A stretch of 64,000 nucleotides of DNA from Microbacterium sp. SSM24. Lineage in GTDB: Bacteria > Actinomycetota > Actinomycetes > Actinomycetales > Microbacteriaceae. Below, one piece after another: positions 1 through 8,827 of this stretch. Below the pieces are notes generated by a model. That model was not told the DNA's origin. It saw nothing but the letters and a program-made list of their open reading frames with translations, and ran no database searches. Position 1 is the first letter of the stretch. Each line of letters opens with the position of its first letter. The stretch covers positions 992,001 through 1,056,000 of the forward strand of contig NZ_JAPDNQ010000001.1 in NCBI RefSeq assembly GCF_025989145.1, given 5' to 3'. Made by a program: the position numbers and the translations under genes.

Positions 1-76
1 AAGGGTCTGCAGTGTCGACATCCGCCCTCCGCGTCCGACTCTACCGGCCGCGTGAAGCGCGGTTCGATCGCCGCGA

Positions 77-1180
77 TCATCCCGCACCGGCGTCGGCGAG
101 CAGCGCGAGTGTCGGGAGCAGCGCCAGCAGCACCGGGCTGGCGCCAGGCGCGGCGGGAAAGACGTTCGTGGTGAACGCCACCGCCAGCCCCGTCCGCGGA
201 TCGGCGAATGCCACGCATCCACCCGCTCCCTCGTGTCCGAACGAGGAGGGGCCGGTCATGGGGAGCCTGGCGAACGGCAGCTGTGGCCCGAGCCCGAACG
301 CGGTGTCGACTCCGAGCACCCGATCGGTGCCCCACGACTGCGGTGCGGTCATGTCTGCGAGGGCGCGATCGTCGAGCAGACGGAATCCGTCGACCTCCCC
401 CATGGTCGAGGCCATGAGCCGCGCGAGAGCGTCGGCTGAGGTCACCACCCCCATCGAGGGCAGTCCCGCGGCGAGGAAGCCGGCCGAGTTGAACGTCTGA
501 GGATCGGACGTGAGCGCCTCGAGAAGTCCGTCGCGCAGCCCGATTCCGCGGAACTGCGCGATTGTCTCAACCGGCTGGGCGAATCTGATCGGCTCGACTC
601 CCTCCGGTCCCGCCCCCAGCTGAATGCCTTCCCCCACGGGCCCGAGCTCCCGCGCGAGCCACTCTCCGACCTCCAGCCCGTAGCGAGCCTCGAGGACAGC
701 GCCCATCAGCGTCCCGAACGTCACGGCATGGTAGCCGTGATCACGTGTCGCGCGCGCGAAGGGCGCGGCTGCGAGGACGGCCGCGCGGTCGCCGCCATCG
801 AGGATCTCGGTGAGGGCCATGTCGACGTCGAGTGCGGCGAGCGATGTGCGGTGCGCCAGTACATCGCTGATGCGGATGCCGCGCCCTCCAGCATCCGCGA
901 ACGATCGCCAGATCGAGCCCACGTCTTCATTGAGGTCGAGATCTCCTCGGGAAACGGCCCGGTGCACCGCAAGCGAAAGGATCAGCTTGGAGACCGAGAA
1001 GACCACGAGGCGCGTCGCCGTCGACATCCCGCCGACACCCAGCCGCACCACTTCCCGACCGTGCTGGTAGACGCAGAGCGCGCCGCCCGACTGGGGATGT
1101 GACGCGGAGAGCCGGGCGAACACGTCGGCGATCGGCCCGTACTCGGCTTCGACGAAGCCGTCGACGACAACGACCGTCAT
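77..1180 (-). CDS. Serine hydrolase of the beta-lactamase/EstB family
   Basis: Predicted cytosolic serine hydrolase (esterase or amidase) with the class C beta-lactamase fold, 367 aa. SVSK at residues 62-65 supplies the nucleophile Ser62 and Lys65, Tyr150 in YHAV fits the second active-site motif, and HEGAGG near residue 315 stands where a KTG-type motif is expected. No signal peptide is visible. The ATG at 1180 lies 7 bases after the stop of the isomerase gene; in-frame codons further upstream fall inside that gene. It is the last gene of the minus-strand operon starting with the LacI regulator. The serine hydrolase at 52545-53705 has the same motif order. Substrate unknown; it might remove an acyl group from the sugar substrate of the operon (inference). 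Confidence 0.85.
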   Translation of the reverse strand: MTVVVVDGFVEAEYGPIADVFARLSASHPQSGGALCVYQHGREVVRLGVGGMSTATRLVVFSVSKLILSLAVHRAVSRGDLDLNEDVGSIWRSFADAGGRGIRISDVLAHRTSLAALDVDMALTEILDGGDRAAVLAAAPFARATRDHGYHAVTFGTLMGAVLEARYGLEVGEWLARELGPVGEGIQLGAGPEGVEPIRFAQPVETIAQFRGIGLRDGLLEALTSDPQTFNSAGFLAAGLPSMGVVTSADALARLMASTMGEVDGFRLLDDRALADMTAPQSWGTDRVLGVDTAFGLGPQLPFARLPMTGPSSFGHEGAGGCVAFADPRTGLAVAFTTNVFPAAPGASPVLLALLPTLALLADAGAG

Positions 1181-1187
1181 CGCGATC

Positions 1188-2168
1188 TCACCCGTAGATC
1201 GGCGCGAGTTCGCGGTCGAAGAACTCGATACCCGCGCGGATCTCAGCGATCGGATCCGGGGACATGTCGATCTCCGCGATTGCCCACCCGCGCCATTGCG
1301 CACCCTTCAGGATCCGTTGCCACTCATGCCAATCCACACGCCCCTGCCCGAGGACGCGGAAGTAGGTGAGCATCACCGCGTGGCGCTCCATGATGGGGCC
1401 TGTGAGCGACGCGCCATCGAGCGGTGCCACGCAGTCCTTCCAATGCATGATGGGCACACGATCCACATGGGCTCGCAGTGTCGCGACCGCATCGGATCCG
1501 TCGAGCGTGAGGTGGCCGGCGTCGACGCACAGACCGACGTTCTTCGGCGACGTCCCGGCCAGGATCACATCGATGTCCTGCGGGCGGTTGCAGACGGAGT
1601 AGGCGTCGGTATGCAGGGCCAGGCGGACACCCGCCCTCGCCACCGCGCGCCCGAGGTGCTCGATCTCGTCGGCGACGCGCGCGATGTCGGCGCGCGCCAC
1701 CTCGCCGTTGGGGTCACCGCCGGTGAAGTAGGTCCTCGGCACCGAACCGAGGACGATCACGTCCGCCCCGAGCGTGGCCAAGGTGTCGGCGTGACGTCCG
1801 AGCGCCGCCTCGCCGTCCGCCCGACGGGCACGATCCTCGAGGGCGGCCACGATGTGGGGGCCGCCGAAATCGAAGCTCGAACTGACGACGAGTCCGCGCG
1901 TCGCGAGGGCATCGGCCAGCGCCTCCACCGTCCCGAAGGCAGCGACCGCGGTCTCCAGGCCGCCGGGAGGCGGAGCGAACTCGATACCCTCGACTCCCGC
2001 CTCGACGCACCCGTCCAGCATCCTCTCGAAGTACAGTCGCGGGTTCGCCTCGACGATCGCGACCCACTCCTCGTAGCTCTTCGAAGGTTCGATGCCCCAG
2101 TAGGCGAGATCGAAGAAGGTGATGAGGTCGGTGCCCAAGCGGATGCGGCGCGGCTGCTCGGAGGACAT
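1188..2168 (-). CDS. Sugar phosphate isomerase/epimerase (TIM barrel)
   Basis: A 326-aa protein of the xylose-isomerase-like TIM-barrel superfamily, which isomerises or epimerises sugars or keto-sugar acids using a divalent metal. Typical features are an early EGIEFAPP strand, CVDAGHL with putative metal-binding Asp and His, HWKDC, and a C-terminal EID in which the Glu is the usual last ligand. The ATG at 2168 overlaps the TGA of the oxidoreductase gene (ATGA), so the two are translationally coupled. Paired with a Gfo/Idh/MocA oxidoreductase, this protein often handles inositol-like or keto-sugar substrates. The precise reaction cannot be read from sequence. Confidence 0.85.
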   Translation of the reverse strand: MSSEQPRRIRLGTDLITFFDLAYWGIEPSKSYEEWVAIVEANPRLYFERMLDGCVEAGVEGIEFAPPPGGLETAVAAFGTVEALADALATRGLVVSSSFDFGGPHIVAALEDRARRADGEAALGRHADTLATLGADVIVLGSVPRTYFTGGDPNGEVARADIARVADEIEHLGRAVARAGVRLALHTDAYSVCNRPQDIDVILAGTSPKNVGLCVDAGHLTLDGSDAVATLRAHVDRVPIMHWKDCVAPLDGASLTGPIMERHAVMLTYFRVLGQGRVDWHEWQRILKGAQWRGWAIAEIDMSPDPIAEIRAGIEFFDRELAPIYG

Positions 2169-3316
2169 CAGATCCTCGCGAGCTGGGACGGAATGACGAC
2201 CCAGGCGTCCGACTTCGCCGCGAGCTCGACGGCATCGACCACCTGCTGAACGCGCACAGCCTCGCTGAAGTCGGGGTGCGCATCGCCGCCGGATGCAACC
2301 GCGTCGAGGAATCGGCGCAGCTGGGTGGCCATGCCGTCGATATACCCCTGCCCGAGGCCGGGCACGCCGTACCAGATCTCGGGCTGCTCGCTCTGGCTGA
2401 TCTCGACCGTACGAGGTCCGGCCAGAGATGGATCGTCGTCGATCATGTCGATGATGAGCTGATCCGGGTTGTTCCAGTCGAAAGCGACGGAACCGCGCGT
2501 CGCATCGATCTCGAACGTGAGGGAGTTCTTCTTGCCTGGCGAGAAGAACCCGGCGGAGAACGTTCCGATCGTGCCGTTCTCGAACTCTCCGAGCCACGTG
2601 GCCGCTTCGTCGAGTCCCCCGCCCTCGCCGGCGCCGTCTCCGTCGAGCCACCCCGCGTCCGCGCTCGACCGATCGCGCGCCACCTGCAGTCCGCAGACTC
2701 GGCGGATGGGCCCGCACAGGTACTCGGCGATGTCGATCAGGTGCGACCCGATGTCCCCGGTCGCACCGGATCCGCCCGTGGCCTTCGACCCGCGCCATCC
2801 GAAGTCCTCGATGAAGAAGAGCGCATCGTGGAGGTAGGTCCCGCGGAACTGCAGGGGAGCGCCGAGCACTCCCGACTCGAGCAGCTTCCTCGCGTGCGAG
2901 ATCGCGGCGATGTGACGGTAGTTGAAGCCCACCTGGTTGGTCACGCCCGCAAGACGCGCGCTGTCGGCCATCTCGATCGCGCCGGGCACGTCGTTCGTGA
3001 TCGGCTTCTCGCAGAACACGTGCTTCCCGTGCGCGATGGCCGCGAGCGCGATCTCCTTGTGCAGGCCCGGCGGCGTGACGATGTCGATGACATCGATGTC
3101 GTCGCGTGCGATAACCGAGCGCCAGTCGCTGGCCGATGACTCCCACCCGAGCTGTTCTGCGGCGTGCGCAGCGCTCTGGGGATCGACGTCGACGAGCACG
3201 GCCTTGCGCACACGGAAGCCCGCCGTCGACAGTAGCGGAGCGACGGCGTATCCGAGACTGTGGGCCCGGCCCATGAATCCGCCGCCCCCGATGAGCGCAA
3301 CGCTGATCTCCTTCAT
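2168..3316 (-). CDS. Gfo/Idh/MocA family sugar/polyol oxidoreductase
   Basis: NAD(P)-dependent dehydrogenase of 382 aa. The N-terminal Rossmann domain carries GGGGFMG at residues 10-16. EKP at 103-105 contains the family's catalytic Lys104. The C-terminal half is the alpha/beta substrate domain, with a GGSGATGDIGSHLID stretch holding the usual active-site Asp and His. Start ATG at 3316 overlaps the TGA of the TIM-like isomerase (ATGA). In this operon it is the only dehydrogenase, so it may oxidise the entry polyol or sugar; tetritol dehydrogenases known from mycobacteria belong to other families, so this is inference. Confidence 0.88.
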   Translation of the reverse strand: MKEISVALIGGGGFMGRAHSLGYAVAPLLSTAGFRVRKAVLVDVDPQSAAHAAEQLGWESSASDWRSVIARDDIDVIDIVTPPGLHKEIALAAIAHGKHVFCEKPITNDVPGAIEMADSARLAGVTNQVGFNYRHIAAISHARKLLESGVLGAPLQFRGTYLHDALFFIEDFGWRGSKATGGSGATGDIGSHLIDIAEYLCGPIRRVCGLQVARDRSSADAGWLDGDGAGEGGGLDEAATWLGEFENGTIGTFSAGFFSPGKKNSLTFEIDATRGSVAFDWNNPDQLIIDMIDDDPSLAGPRTVEISQSEQPEIWYGVPGLGQGYIDGMATQLRRFLDAVASGGDAHPDFSEAVRVQQVVDAVELAAKSDAWVVIPSQLARI

Positions 3317-4143
3317 CGTGACCCCTTCTCTGTGTCGATCCCACGATCCCTCGTCGGCGCCGTCGGCTCTTGCCGTATCTCGCCTACTTCTTGAGAACGG
3401 GCGACCGCCCTGCGCTCGGCCTCATCGATGACCCGACCCACCGCGGTCGGATCGTGCCCGAATCGGCCCAGAAAGATGCCGTCGGCATCGGCACCGAGGA
3501 GTTCGAGCAGCCCCGGTCCCGCGCTTCCCCCGTAGATGAGAGCGGATTCAGGGAACCGGGACTTGATACCGCCCAGGACCGCGCGGAGATAGGCGACCGA
3601 GGGTGGCGCCTCGGCACCGATGGCCCAGACGGGCTCATAGGCGATGGTCGATTCCGATCCCACCGACCCGATGGCGGCGAGCTGCCTCGCACAGTGATCG
3701 AGCGCATCCGCGACCCCGCGAGCTTCGGGCTCACCGATGCAGATGACTGGCCGCATGCCTTCGTCGCGGAGCATACGTACTTTCTCGGCCACCACGGCGT
3801 CGTCTTCCCCCGCACGGCGCCGCCGGTCCGCGTGCCCCACGATGACCTTTCGGGTCCCCAGTTGAATCAGGTCCTTGACACCCACTCCCCCGGTGAACGC
3901 CGGCCCTTCGATCCGGTCGACGTTCTGGGCCGCGAGTATGACGGGCGAGCCGCGCAGCGCCTCGGCGACCGGAGCAAGGTACGGGACCGCCGGCGCTAGC
4001 CAGACTTCGACCGTGCCGTTCGTCACCGCCTCCCGCTGCAGGGCGATCGTCGCGATGGCGCTCGCGTACTCGCGCGTGCGCTGGAGATCGAAGTACAGCT
4101 TGAGGTTGATCCCCACCTGCACCGGTGTCACCGACGCATCCAA
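3313..4143 (-). CDS. Triosephosphate isomerase-like; probable L-erythrulose-1-phosphate isomerase
   Basis: A 276-aa TIM homologue with all catalytic positions: Asn13/Lys15 in GINLKLYF, His104 in VGHADRR, Glu170 in AYEPVWAIG and the phosphate loop GGSAGPG. The first motif differs from the NWKMN of glycolytic TIM. With a DhaK-type kinase and an RpiB homologue beside it, it matches the LerI/EryH group, which interconverts L-erythrulose 1-phosphate and D-erythrulose 4-phosphate. The start is a TTG at 4143, 3 bases after the RpiB stop, with GGGGAGG about 11 bases upstream; GTG codons at residues 5, 8 and 10 are alternatives. The C-terminal tail of about 30 residues is low-complexity and charged. 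Confidence 0.85.
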   Translation of the reverse strand: MDASVTPVQVGINLKLYFDLQRTREYASAIATIALQREAVTNGTVEVWLAPAVPYLAPVAEALRGSPVILAAQNVDRIEGPAFTGGVGVKDLIQLGTRKVIVGHADRRRRAGEDDAVVAEKVRMLRDEGMRPVICIGEPEARGVADALDHCARQLAAIGSVGSESTIAYEPVWAIGAEAPPSVAYLRAVLGGIKSRFPESALIYGGSAGPGLLELLGADADGIFLGRFGHDPTAVGRVIDEAERRAVARSQEVGEIRQEPTAPTRDRGIDTEKGSR

Positions 4144-4146
4144 GGT

Positions 4147-4605
4147 CTACCGGACCTCCCCGATCTGAGCGACCTTCTTCGCCGAGGGCGAGTCGGCATC
4201 GAACTCGTACTCGAGCCATTCGCTCACGAGGCGGCGCGCAAGCTCCACGCCGATGACACGCTGTCCCATCGTGAGCACCTGTGCATCGTTGCTGAGAACG
4301 CCCCGCTCGACCGAGTAGGAGTCGTGGGCGGTGACAGCCCGGATCTTCGCGACCTTGTTCGCCGCGATGGCGACCCCGAGTCCGGTCCCGCAGATCAGGA
4401 GTGCGCGATCTGCTCCGCCCGACGCCACGATCTCCGCAGCGGCCCTGGCCACCGATGGGTAAGCCTCAGCGACGTCCGTTCCTGAGGAGACTCCGACGTC
4501 GACGACCGACGCCACGCGCGGATCGCCCTCGAGGTCGCGCTTCAGTATCTCCTTGTAGTCGTACCCCGCGTCGTCGGATCCGACGACGATCCTCCACTGC
4601 TTCAT
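4147..4605 (-). CDS. RpiB-like isomerase; probable D-erythrulose-4-phosphate isomerase
   Basis: A 152-aa RpiB/LacAB family protein. CGTGLG at residues 72-77 carries the catalytic Cys, followed by AANK and IRA. The usual HNDAN signature reads SNDAQ (Ser105), then [10 protein letters not shown]. This variant, with the loss of the RpiB histidine, is what I expect of the DerI/EryI group, which makes D-erythrose 4-phosphate, rather than of a true ribose-5-phosphate isomerase. The ATG at 4605 overlaps the kinase stop (ATGA); an upstream in-frame codon at 4623 is inside the kinase gene. The product feeds the pentose phosphate pathway. Confidence 0.88.
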   Translation of the reverse strand: MKQWRIVVGSDDAGYDYKEILKRDLEGDPRVASVVDVGVSSGTDVAEAYPSVARAAAEIVASGGADRALLICGTGLGVAIAANKVAKIRAVTAHDSYSVERGVLSNDAQVLTMGQRVIGVELARRLVSEWLEYEFDADSPSAKKVAQIGEVR

Positions 4606-6317
4606 GTGTGTGCCTCCCACCAATCGGCGATCGCGTCGGCGATCGCGGCGAAGGACACGGCGCCGGGATCGGGGCTGCCGAGGCTTCGCGACTCGTGCGT
4701 CCGTGCCCGCCCGAGTCCGGGCTTCATCATTGCGGTCGCGCGAGCAGCTTCGTCGGCCGCAGCCGCGGCGGCTCGAAGGGCCGCTGCTGCTCCTCTCGGC
4801 GCTTCCCTAGCGAAAGTCGCCACGTAGGGATCCAGTGCATCCACCATCGTCTTGTCCCCGGGGCGCGCGCCACCCTTCGAAGGGATCGTGGCGGCCGCGA
4901 TCGCCACGATCTCGGCGAACTGCTCGCAGCTGTCAGCGCCACTCTCCCGCATGCCCCGGGCCAGCTGCGAGAGCCCGGTCGCCCAGAGGGCACCGGACGT
5001 GCCGCCTGCTTTGTCTCCCCAAGCGTCCGCGGCGGCGGCCAGAGTCTCCGCTGCACTGAGCCCGGCACGGGCCGCACCCCGCGCTGCACTCGCGGCGGCG
5101 AAGGTGCCGCGGCGCATCCCGATTCCGTGATCGCCGTCACCCGCGACCGCGTCGAGTCGACCCAGCAGCTCCTCGATCGACGCGACTCGCTCATCCACGA
5201 CCATCGCGATCGCGGCGACTGCGGAGGCAGCAGGATCGACCTGTGCAGCGTCGGAGTTCGCCGCCGCCGCAGCCGTATCGTCAGGTGGCGATCCTGTCGC
5301 GCGTTCCCGTGAGTCACCGACCGCCCCGCGTCGGAAGGCGGGGGCGGCCGCAGGGGCGAGCCAGAGGTCGAGCAAGTCCGGTGCCAGCCAGCTCAGAGTC
5401 AGGCTCACCCCTGCCATGTCGAAGCTTGTGACGAACTCTCCCACCTCGACCGACGCAACCTCCACGCCTGCAGACTCCAGCTCCCGTTCGACTGCGGCCC
5501 ACAGAACGAAGAGTTCCTCGCTCTTCGTCGCTCCGAGCCCGTTGAGCAGTGCCACGACAGGACGACCTTCGGCCTCCGCCGGTCGCTCCGTGAGAAGGGA
5601 CGTCACGAGGAGCTCACCGAGTCCCTCCGCATCGAGAGCCGCGACCTCCCTGACTCCGGGCTCGCCGTGGATGCCCATGCCCACAGCCATCACACCCTCC
5701 GGGATCTCGAAGAGCGGCTGGTCGGCTCCCGGGAGCGTGCACCCTCCGAAGGCGACTCCCAGGGTGCGGGTCGATGCGTTCGCCCGGGCCGCGGCATCGG
5801 CGACGCCCGCCAGCGACATTCCGCTCCACGCTGCGGCGCCGGCGACCTTGATGACGACCAGGTCCCCCGCGACTCCGCGGCGCCGATCCGTGACCGTAGC
5901 GGGCCCGCTCGACACGTCGTCGGTCACCCGTACGGTCGCGGCCGCAATACCCGTCGAACTGATGCGGGCCTGCGCGTCATCGAAGTTCAGCACGTCGCCG
6001 GCGTAGTTGCCGTATACGAACAGCACGCCGCGCCCTTCGTCCGCCGACCGGGCGACCGCCTCGATCTGACGGGTCGAGGGTGACGCGAAGACGTTGCCCA
6101 AGGCAGCTCCGCTCGCCATCCCCGGACCCACGTATCCCGCGAACGCCGGGTAATGGCCGGACCCGCCGCCGACGACAACGGCGACCGCCGGGGCGGGAGG
6201 GACACGTGCGCTCACGAGGCCGCCGACGACAGACACGACGACGTCGGAGTGCGCGGAGGCGAAGCCCCTGGCCGCCTCGTCCGCGAACGCGGTGGGATCG
6301 TTTGTCAGTCGCCGCAT
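4602..6317 (-). CDS. DhaK-DhaL type dihydroxyacetone/erythrulose kinase
   Basis: A 571-aa single-chain ATP-dependent ketose kinase. The DhaK domain covers about residues 1-330, with GGGSGHYP at 51-58, GNVFASP near 74-80 and MGIHGEPG at 214-221. A low-complexity linker follows at about 331-370, then a DhaL domain with the Mg-ADP motif GDGDHG at 393-398. The ATG at 6317 opens MRRLTNDP, which matches the family N-terminus; the reading frame upstream to 6575 is not gene-like. By context it should phosphorylate L- or D-erythrulose (LerK/DerK role) before the two isomerases act; plain dihydroxyacetone kinase is the alternative. Confidence 0.88.
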   Translation of the reverse strand: MRRLTNDPTAFADEAARGFASAHSDVVVSVVGGLVSARVPPAPAVAVVVGGGSGHYPAFAGYVGPGMASGAALGNVFASPSTRQIEAVARSADEGRGVLFVYGNYAGDVLNFDDAQARISSTGIAAATVRVTDDVSSGPATVTDRRRGVAGDLVVIKVAGAAAWSGMSLAGVADAAARANASTRTLGVAFGGCTLPGADQPLFEIPEGVMAVGMGIHGEPGVREVAALDAEGLGELLVTSLLTERPAEAEGRPVVALLNGLGATKSEELFVLWAAVERELESAGVEVASVEVGEFVTSFDMAGVSLTLSWLAPDLLDLWLAPAAAPAFRRGAVGDSRERATGSPPDDTAAAAANSDAAQVDPAASAVAAIAMVVDERVASIEELLGRLDAVAGDGDHGIGMRRGTFAAASAARGAARAGLSAAETLAAAADAWGDKAGGTSGALWATGLSQLARGMRESGADSCEQFAEIVAIAAATIPSKGGARPGDKTMVDALDPYVATFAREAPRGAAAALRAAAAAADEAARATAMMKPGLGRARTHESRSLGSPDPGAVSFAAIADAIADWWEAHT

Positions 6318-6396
6318 GCGCCCATGCTCCAGTACGCGGCCACTCCCCTCTTGCGCGTGCCGGACCCGAAGTTGGATCCGCTCGCCAGTGCGTACT

Positions 6397-7371
6397 TCAG
6401 GCGGAGGTGCGTCTGACAAGGCGCAGAATCTCGCCCGCTTCATGAGGCTCATCCGCAACTCCGAGGCGGTCGAGCACGCGCTTGGTGATCCTGGCCGCCA
6501 CAGCATCCGCGAGCAGGGCGACCGTGGTGAGTTCGAGCTGCGCCAAGGGCACATCGTCGGAGCCGATGACGGCAAGATCCTGGGGCGCGGCTCCGCCCGA
6601 GGCGCGGAGCGCCTCGAGGATCATCAGAGCGACATCGTCGTTGTGACAGCACGCCCCGGTCACCCCCGCATTCCGCAGGTGCGCGACCGCGGCCCGGCTG
6701 CTCTGGAGATCGTCATGGACGGTAGCGACCTCGGGCGCCGCGATGAGAGCGTCGGCGCACGCTTCGCGCACTCCCGCCAGTCGATCGAGCGCATACGCCC
6801 GAAGGGCCGGATCCGCCGGCATGACATAGCCGAGACTCCGATGCCCAGTGGAAATGAGATGCTCAGCCTGCAGCCTGCCGATGCGATGATGCTCGACGAT
6901 TCCGTAGTCGCTGACGACTGCTGCAGGAGCGTGCCGCTCCAGCAGTTCCGTCTCGCTGGGCGGAAGTCCCCCGATCGTCACGACGAGCTTCGGAGTCAGA
7001 TACGCCCAGAGATCGCGGACCGTGGGCGCGTCGAGGCGATCGGCCGCTCGATGCACGAGGAGAGTGAATCCTCGAGAGCCCAGCTCTCGGGTGAGGGAGT
7101 CGAGCGATCGGTCGAACACGAAGCCGAGCGTCAACGCGGGAACGATGCACAGAACGATGTTGCTGCTGCCGGTTTTGAGAGCCTTCGCCTGCGGGTTCGG
7201 CACATGCCCGAGTCGGCGGGCGGTCTCGATCACCAGTTCGCGAGTCTTCAGCGAGATCTGCTTGTTCGGTGTGTCGTTCAGGACGTAGCTCACCGTCGCG
7301 CGCGACACGCCCGACTCCCTCGCCACATCTGCGCTGGTGGCTCGTCGCCCCGTGTGATCGGTACCGCTCAT
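6397..7371 (-). CDS. LacI-family transcriptional regulator of the tetrulose operon
   Basis: A 324-aa repressor. The LacI helix-turn-helix occupies residues 11-30 (ATSADVARESGVSRATVSYV), followed by the hinge and a periplasmic-binding-protein-like sugar-sensing domain. The ATG at 7371 is preceded by GAAGGGG at about 7 bases; an upstream TTG at 7389 is in frame but less likely. It is the first gene of the minus-strand operon and probably senses the free sugar or a phosphorylated tetrulose. The paired palindromes at 7489-7529 in the divergent region are plausible targets because LacI operators are even-length palindromes, often with a central CG as in the first copy. Confidence 0.9.
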   Translation of the reverse strand: MSGTDHTGRRATSADVARESGVSRATVSYVLNDTPNKQISLKTRELVIETARRLGHVPNPQAKALKTGSSNIVLCIVPALTLGFVFDRSLDSLTRELGSRGFTLLVHRAADRLDAPTVRDLWAYLTPKLVVTIGGLPPSETELLERHAPAAVVSDYGIVEHHRIGRLQAEHLISTGHRSLGYVMPADPALRAYALDRLAGVREACADALIAAPEVATVHDDLQSSRAAVAHLRNAGVTGACCHNDDVALMILEALRASGGAAPQDLAVIGSDDVPLAQLELTTVALLADAVAARITKRVLDRLGVADEPHEAGEILRLVRRTSA

Positions 7372-7477
7372 CGGCGCCCCTTCGCGCAATCGTCCCGCAC
7401 ACCAGCCTACGGATTCGGTGACCGCAAACGTGTGCAGGGGTGCCTCGAACTTGGATCCGCCGGTCCGCAGAGAGGAC

Positions 7478-7505
7478 TTGACAAAGCAGGTTACTCGAGT
7501 AATGT
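7478..7505 (+). promoter_or_regulatory. Predicted promoter of the AraC gene
   Basis: TTGACA (7478-7483) is a perfect -35 element; TAATGT (7500-7505) is a fair -10 element with a 16-base spacer. The first palindromic operator lies inside the spacer and overlaps the -10. Transcription would run rightward to the ATG at 7554. Confidence 0.6.
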
Positions 7506-7529
7506 CGAAACCAGGTTACTCCAGTAACC
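7489..7529. promoter_or_regulatory. Tandem palindromic operators, 25 bp apart
   Basis: GGTTACTCGAGTAATG at 7489-7504 (core TTACTCGAGTAA is a perfect 12-bp palindrome) and GGTTACTCCAGTAACC at 7514-7529 (7-bp arms, 2-base centre). The two copies start exactly 25 bp apart. One covers the -10 region and the other sits just downstream of the predicted start site, an arrangement typical of repression. Candidate binders are the neighbouring LacI protein or the AraC protein itself. Confidence 0.7.
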
Positions 7530-7553
7530 CACTACGAGGAAGTAGGGATCGAC

Positions 7554-8369
7554 ATGACGCACAGCAACATTGCTCAGTTCGGTCGGGGAGCATGGGCCTT
7601 GTCCGCAGACGACGGCGAGAACGCCGCACGGGTCATCCTCGTCGAAGGATCCACGGTCTCGGTTCGCGCACAGGGCCGGGCCGTCGATGTCGCCGCGGAC
7701 TCTCTCCTCGTCTCACGCACAGCCTCGCCGGCCGCCCTCAGCATTCCGGACACCGGGCGCGCATTCGTCCTCACCATTCCCCTCACGGCTGCCGAGCGAT
7801 CCGGGCTCGGGGAGGAGCTCATCGTCGAGATCGCACGTGACAGGGTGTCGGGAATCCTGGCTCACGTGATCCGCGGAATCGCCGCCGATCATGGCGGCGG
7901 AGCAAGCGCACCCTCCCGCCGCGTCCGCGATCAGCTGGCGGACATGGTGCGGGCGATGTGCACCGATGAGTCGCGGAGCGGCACCTTCGACCTGTCCACG
8001 ATCTTCGACGCGGCGACCGACTGCCTCTACCGTCGCCTGTGGGACGCCGACATCAACTCCGAAGCGCTCGCACGGGAGTTGAATGTATCGACCCGCACCC
8101 TTCATCGCGCGTTCCGGGCAGCAGACACCACGGTCGGCAGCTGGACACGAGAGCGTCGTCTCGAGAAATGCCGCGACGACCTCATTGATCCCGAGCTGTG
8201 GCAGCTCGCCGTCAGCGCCATCGGCGCACGATGGGGACTGCCCGATGCGGCTCACTTCAGCCGACTGTTCAAGGCGAGGTTCGGCGTCTCTCCGCGCCGA
8301 TACCGTTCCGACGCGAAGCAAGCGTCGACGTTCCCCGCGGCTATCGCCGTGCTGGCCGAGGCCGCGTAA
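7554..8369 (+). CDS. AraC-family transcriptional regulator
   Basis: A 271-aa regulator with a C-terminal AraC DNA-binding domain at about residues 165-255; its first helix-turn-helix is LARELNVSTRTLHRAF and its end is DAAHFSRLFKARFGVSPRRYR. The N-terminal half resembles the AraC-binding-domain-like ligand modules. The ATG at 7554 is preceded by GAGGAAG. It lies upstream of, and in the same direction as, the ABC importer, separated by 458 bp, and is a likely activator of it. Its own promoter carries two operator-like palindromes. Confidence 0.88.
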   Translation: MTHSNIAQFGRGAWALSADDGENAARVILVEGSTVSVRAQGRAVDVAADSLLVSRTASPAALSIPDTGRAFVLTIPLTAAERSGLGEELIVEIARDRVSGILAHVIRGIAADHGGGASAPSRRVRDQLADMVRAMCTDESRSGTFDLSTIFDAATDCLYRRLWDADINSEALARELNVSTRTLHRAFRAADTTVGSWTRERRLEKCRDDLIDPELWQLAVSAIGARWGLPDAAHFSRLFKARFGVSPRRYRSDAKQASTFPAAIAVLAEAA

Positions 8370-8394
8370 CCAGCAGGCCGCGGATCGCGGGGCA

Positions 8395-8424
8395 GTCGCC
8401 GGCCTGTCGATCTTCGCCGGCGAC
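8395..8424 (+). terminator. Hairpin after the AraC gene
   Basis: Perfect 9-bp stem GTCGCCGGC (8395-8403) and GCCGGCGAC (8416-8424) with a 12-base loop, 26 bp after the AraC stop. No T tract follows, so Rho-assisted termination is likely. Confidence 0.5.
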
Positions 8425-8827
8425 GATGGCGAAGCAGTCCCGCGAGGCTCGGCGCGCATCCGCGATTCGACTCTGCACGCCCGTTCGGCGCTGTCCGGAC
8501 GGGCGAGCGGCACGCAAGACGTCCGGACCCATCGGGTGCCCTCGTTGACGGCCCCGAATCCCACGTGCTACAAATATGGGCCAACAGGCTCTTTTTTGTT
8601 ACATGTGTCGTCTCTATCGCGATGAAGCGGAGGCGTGTGAAATCCACGGCACGTGATGAGTGCGGCGGGCCCGAATCCCGCCGTCCTCATGCTTCACGCA
8701 TCGGGGCCCCTGATGCGGGGGGCGAGCCGAACCTCCGCACGATCCGAAGTGCACAGGGCCACGTCTTGGTCAACCACCACATCCCGGCGCCCTAGGGGTG
8801 GAACAACACGAGAAAAGGAAGATCGCA
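8425..8827 (+). promoter_or_regulatory. Long leader region of the ABC importer operon
   Basis: About 400 bp without a gene. A candidate promoter is TTGACG (8545-8550) with TACAAA (8569-8574), spacer 18. A short stem with a T6 run, GGGCCAACAGGCTC plus T6 at 8578-8597, looks like a weak terminator. Further down are CGGCGGG/CCCGCCG and the near-palindrome around GCATCGGGGCCCCTGATGC (8698-8716). If the promoter is right, the importer mRNA has a structured leader of about 250 bases. No known riboswitch class is recognised. Confidence 0.4.

Noticed and set aside
1-76. A gene at the left edge
   Set aside because: The 76 bases are short of any codon bias or motif I can support; they look like intergenic DNA downstream of the serine hydrolase.
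2169-3344. N-terminal extension of the sugar isomerase frame
   Set aside because: This part is the shadow of the Gfo/Idh/MocA gene; the real protein starts at 2168 with an ATGA overlap.
3313-4143. Glycolytic triosephosphate isomerase
   Set aside because: The NLKLYF motif and the DhaK/RpiB-like neighbours favour the erythrulose-phosphate role.
8578-8597. Classical Rho-independent terminator before the importer
   Set aside because: The stem is only 5 bp with a G-T pair, although a T6 run follows; kept only as part of the leader description.
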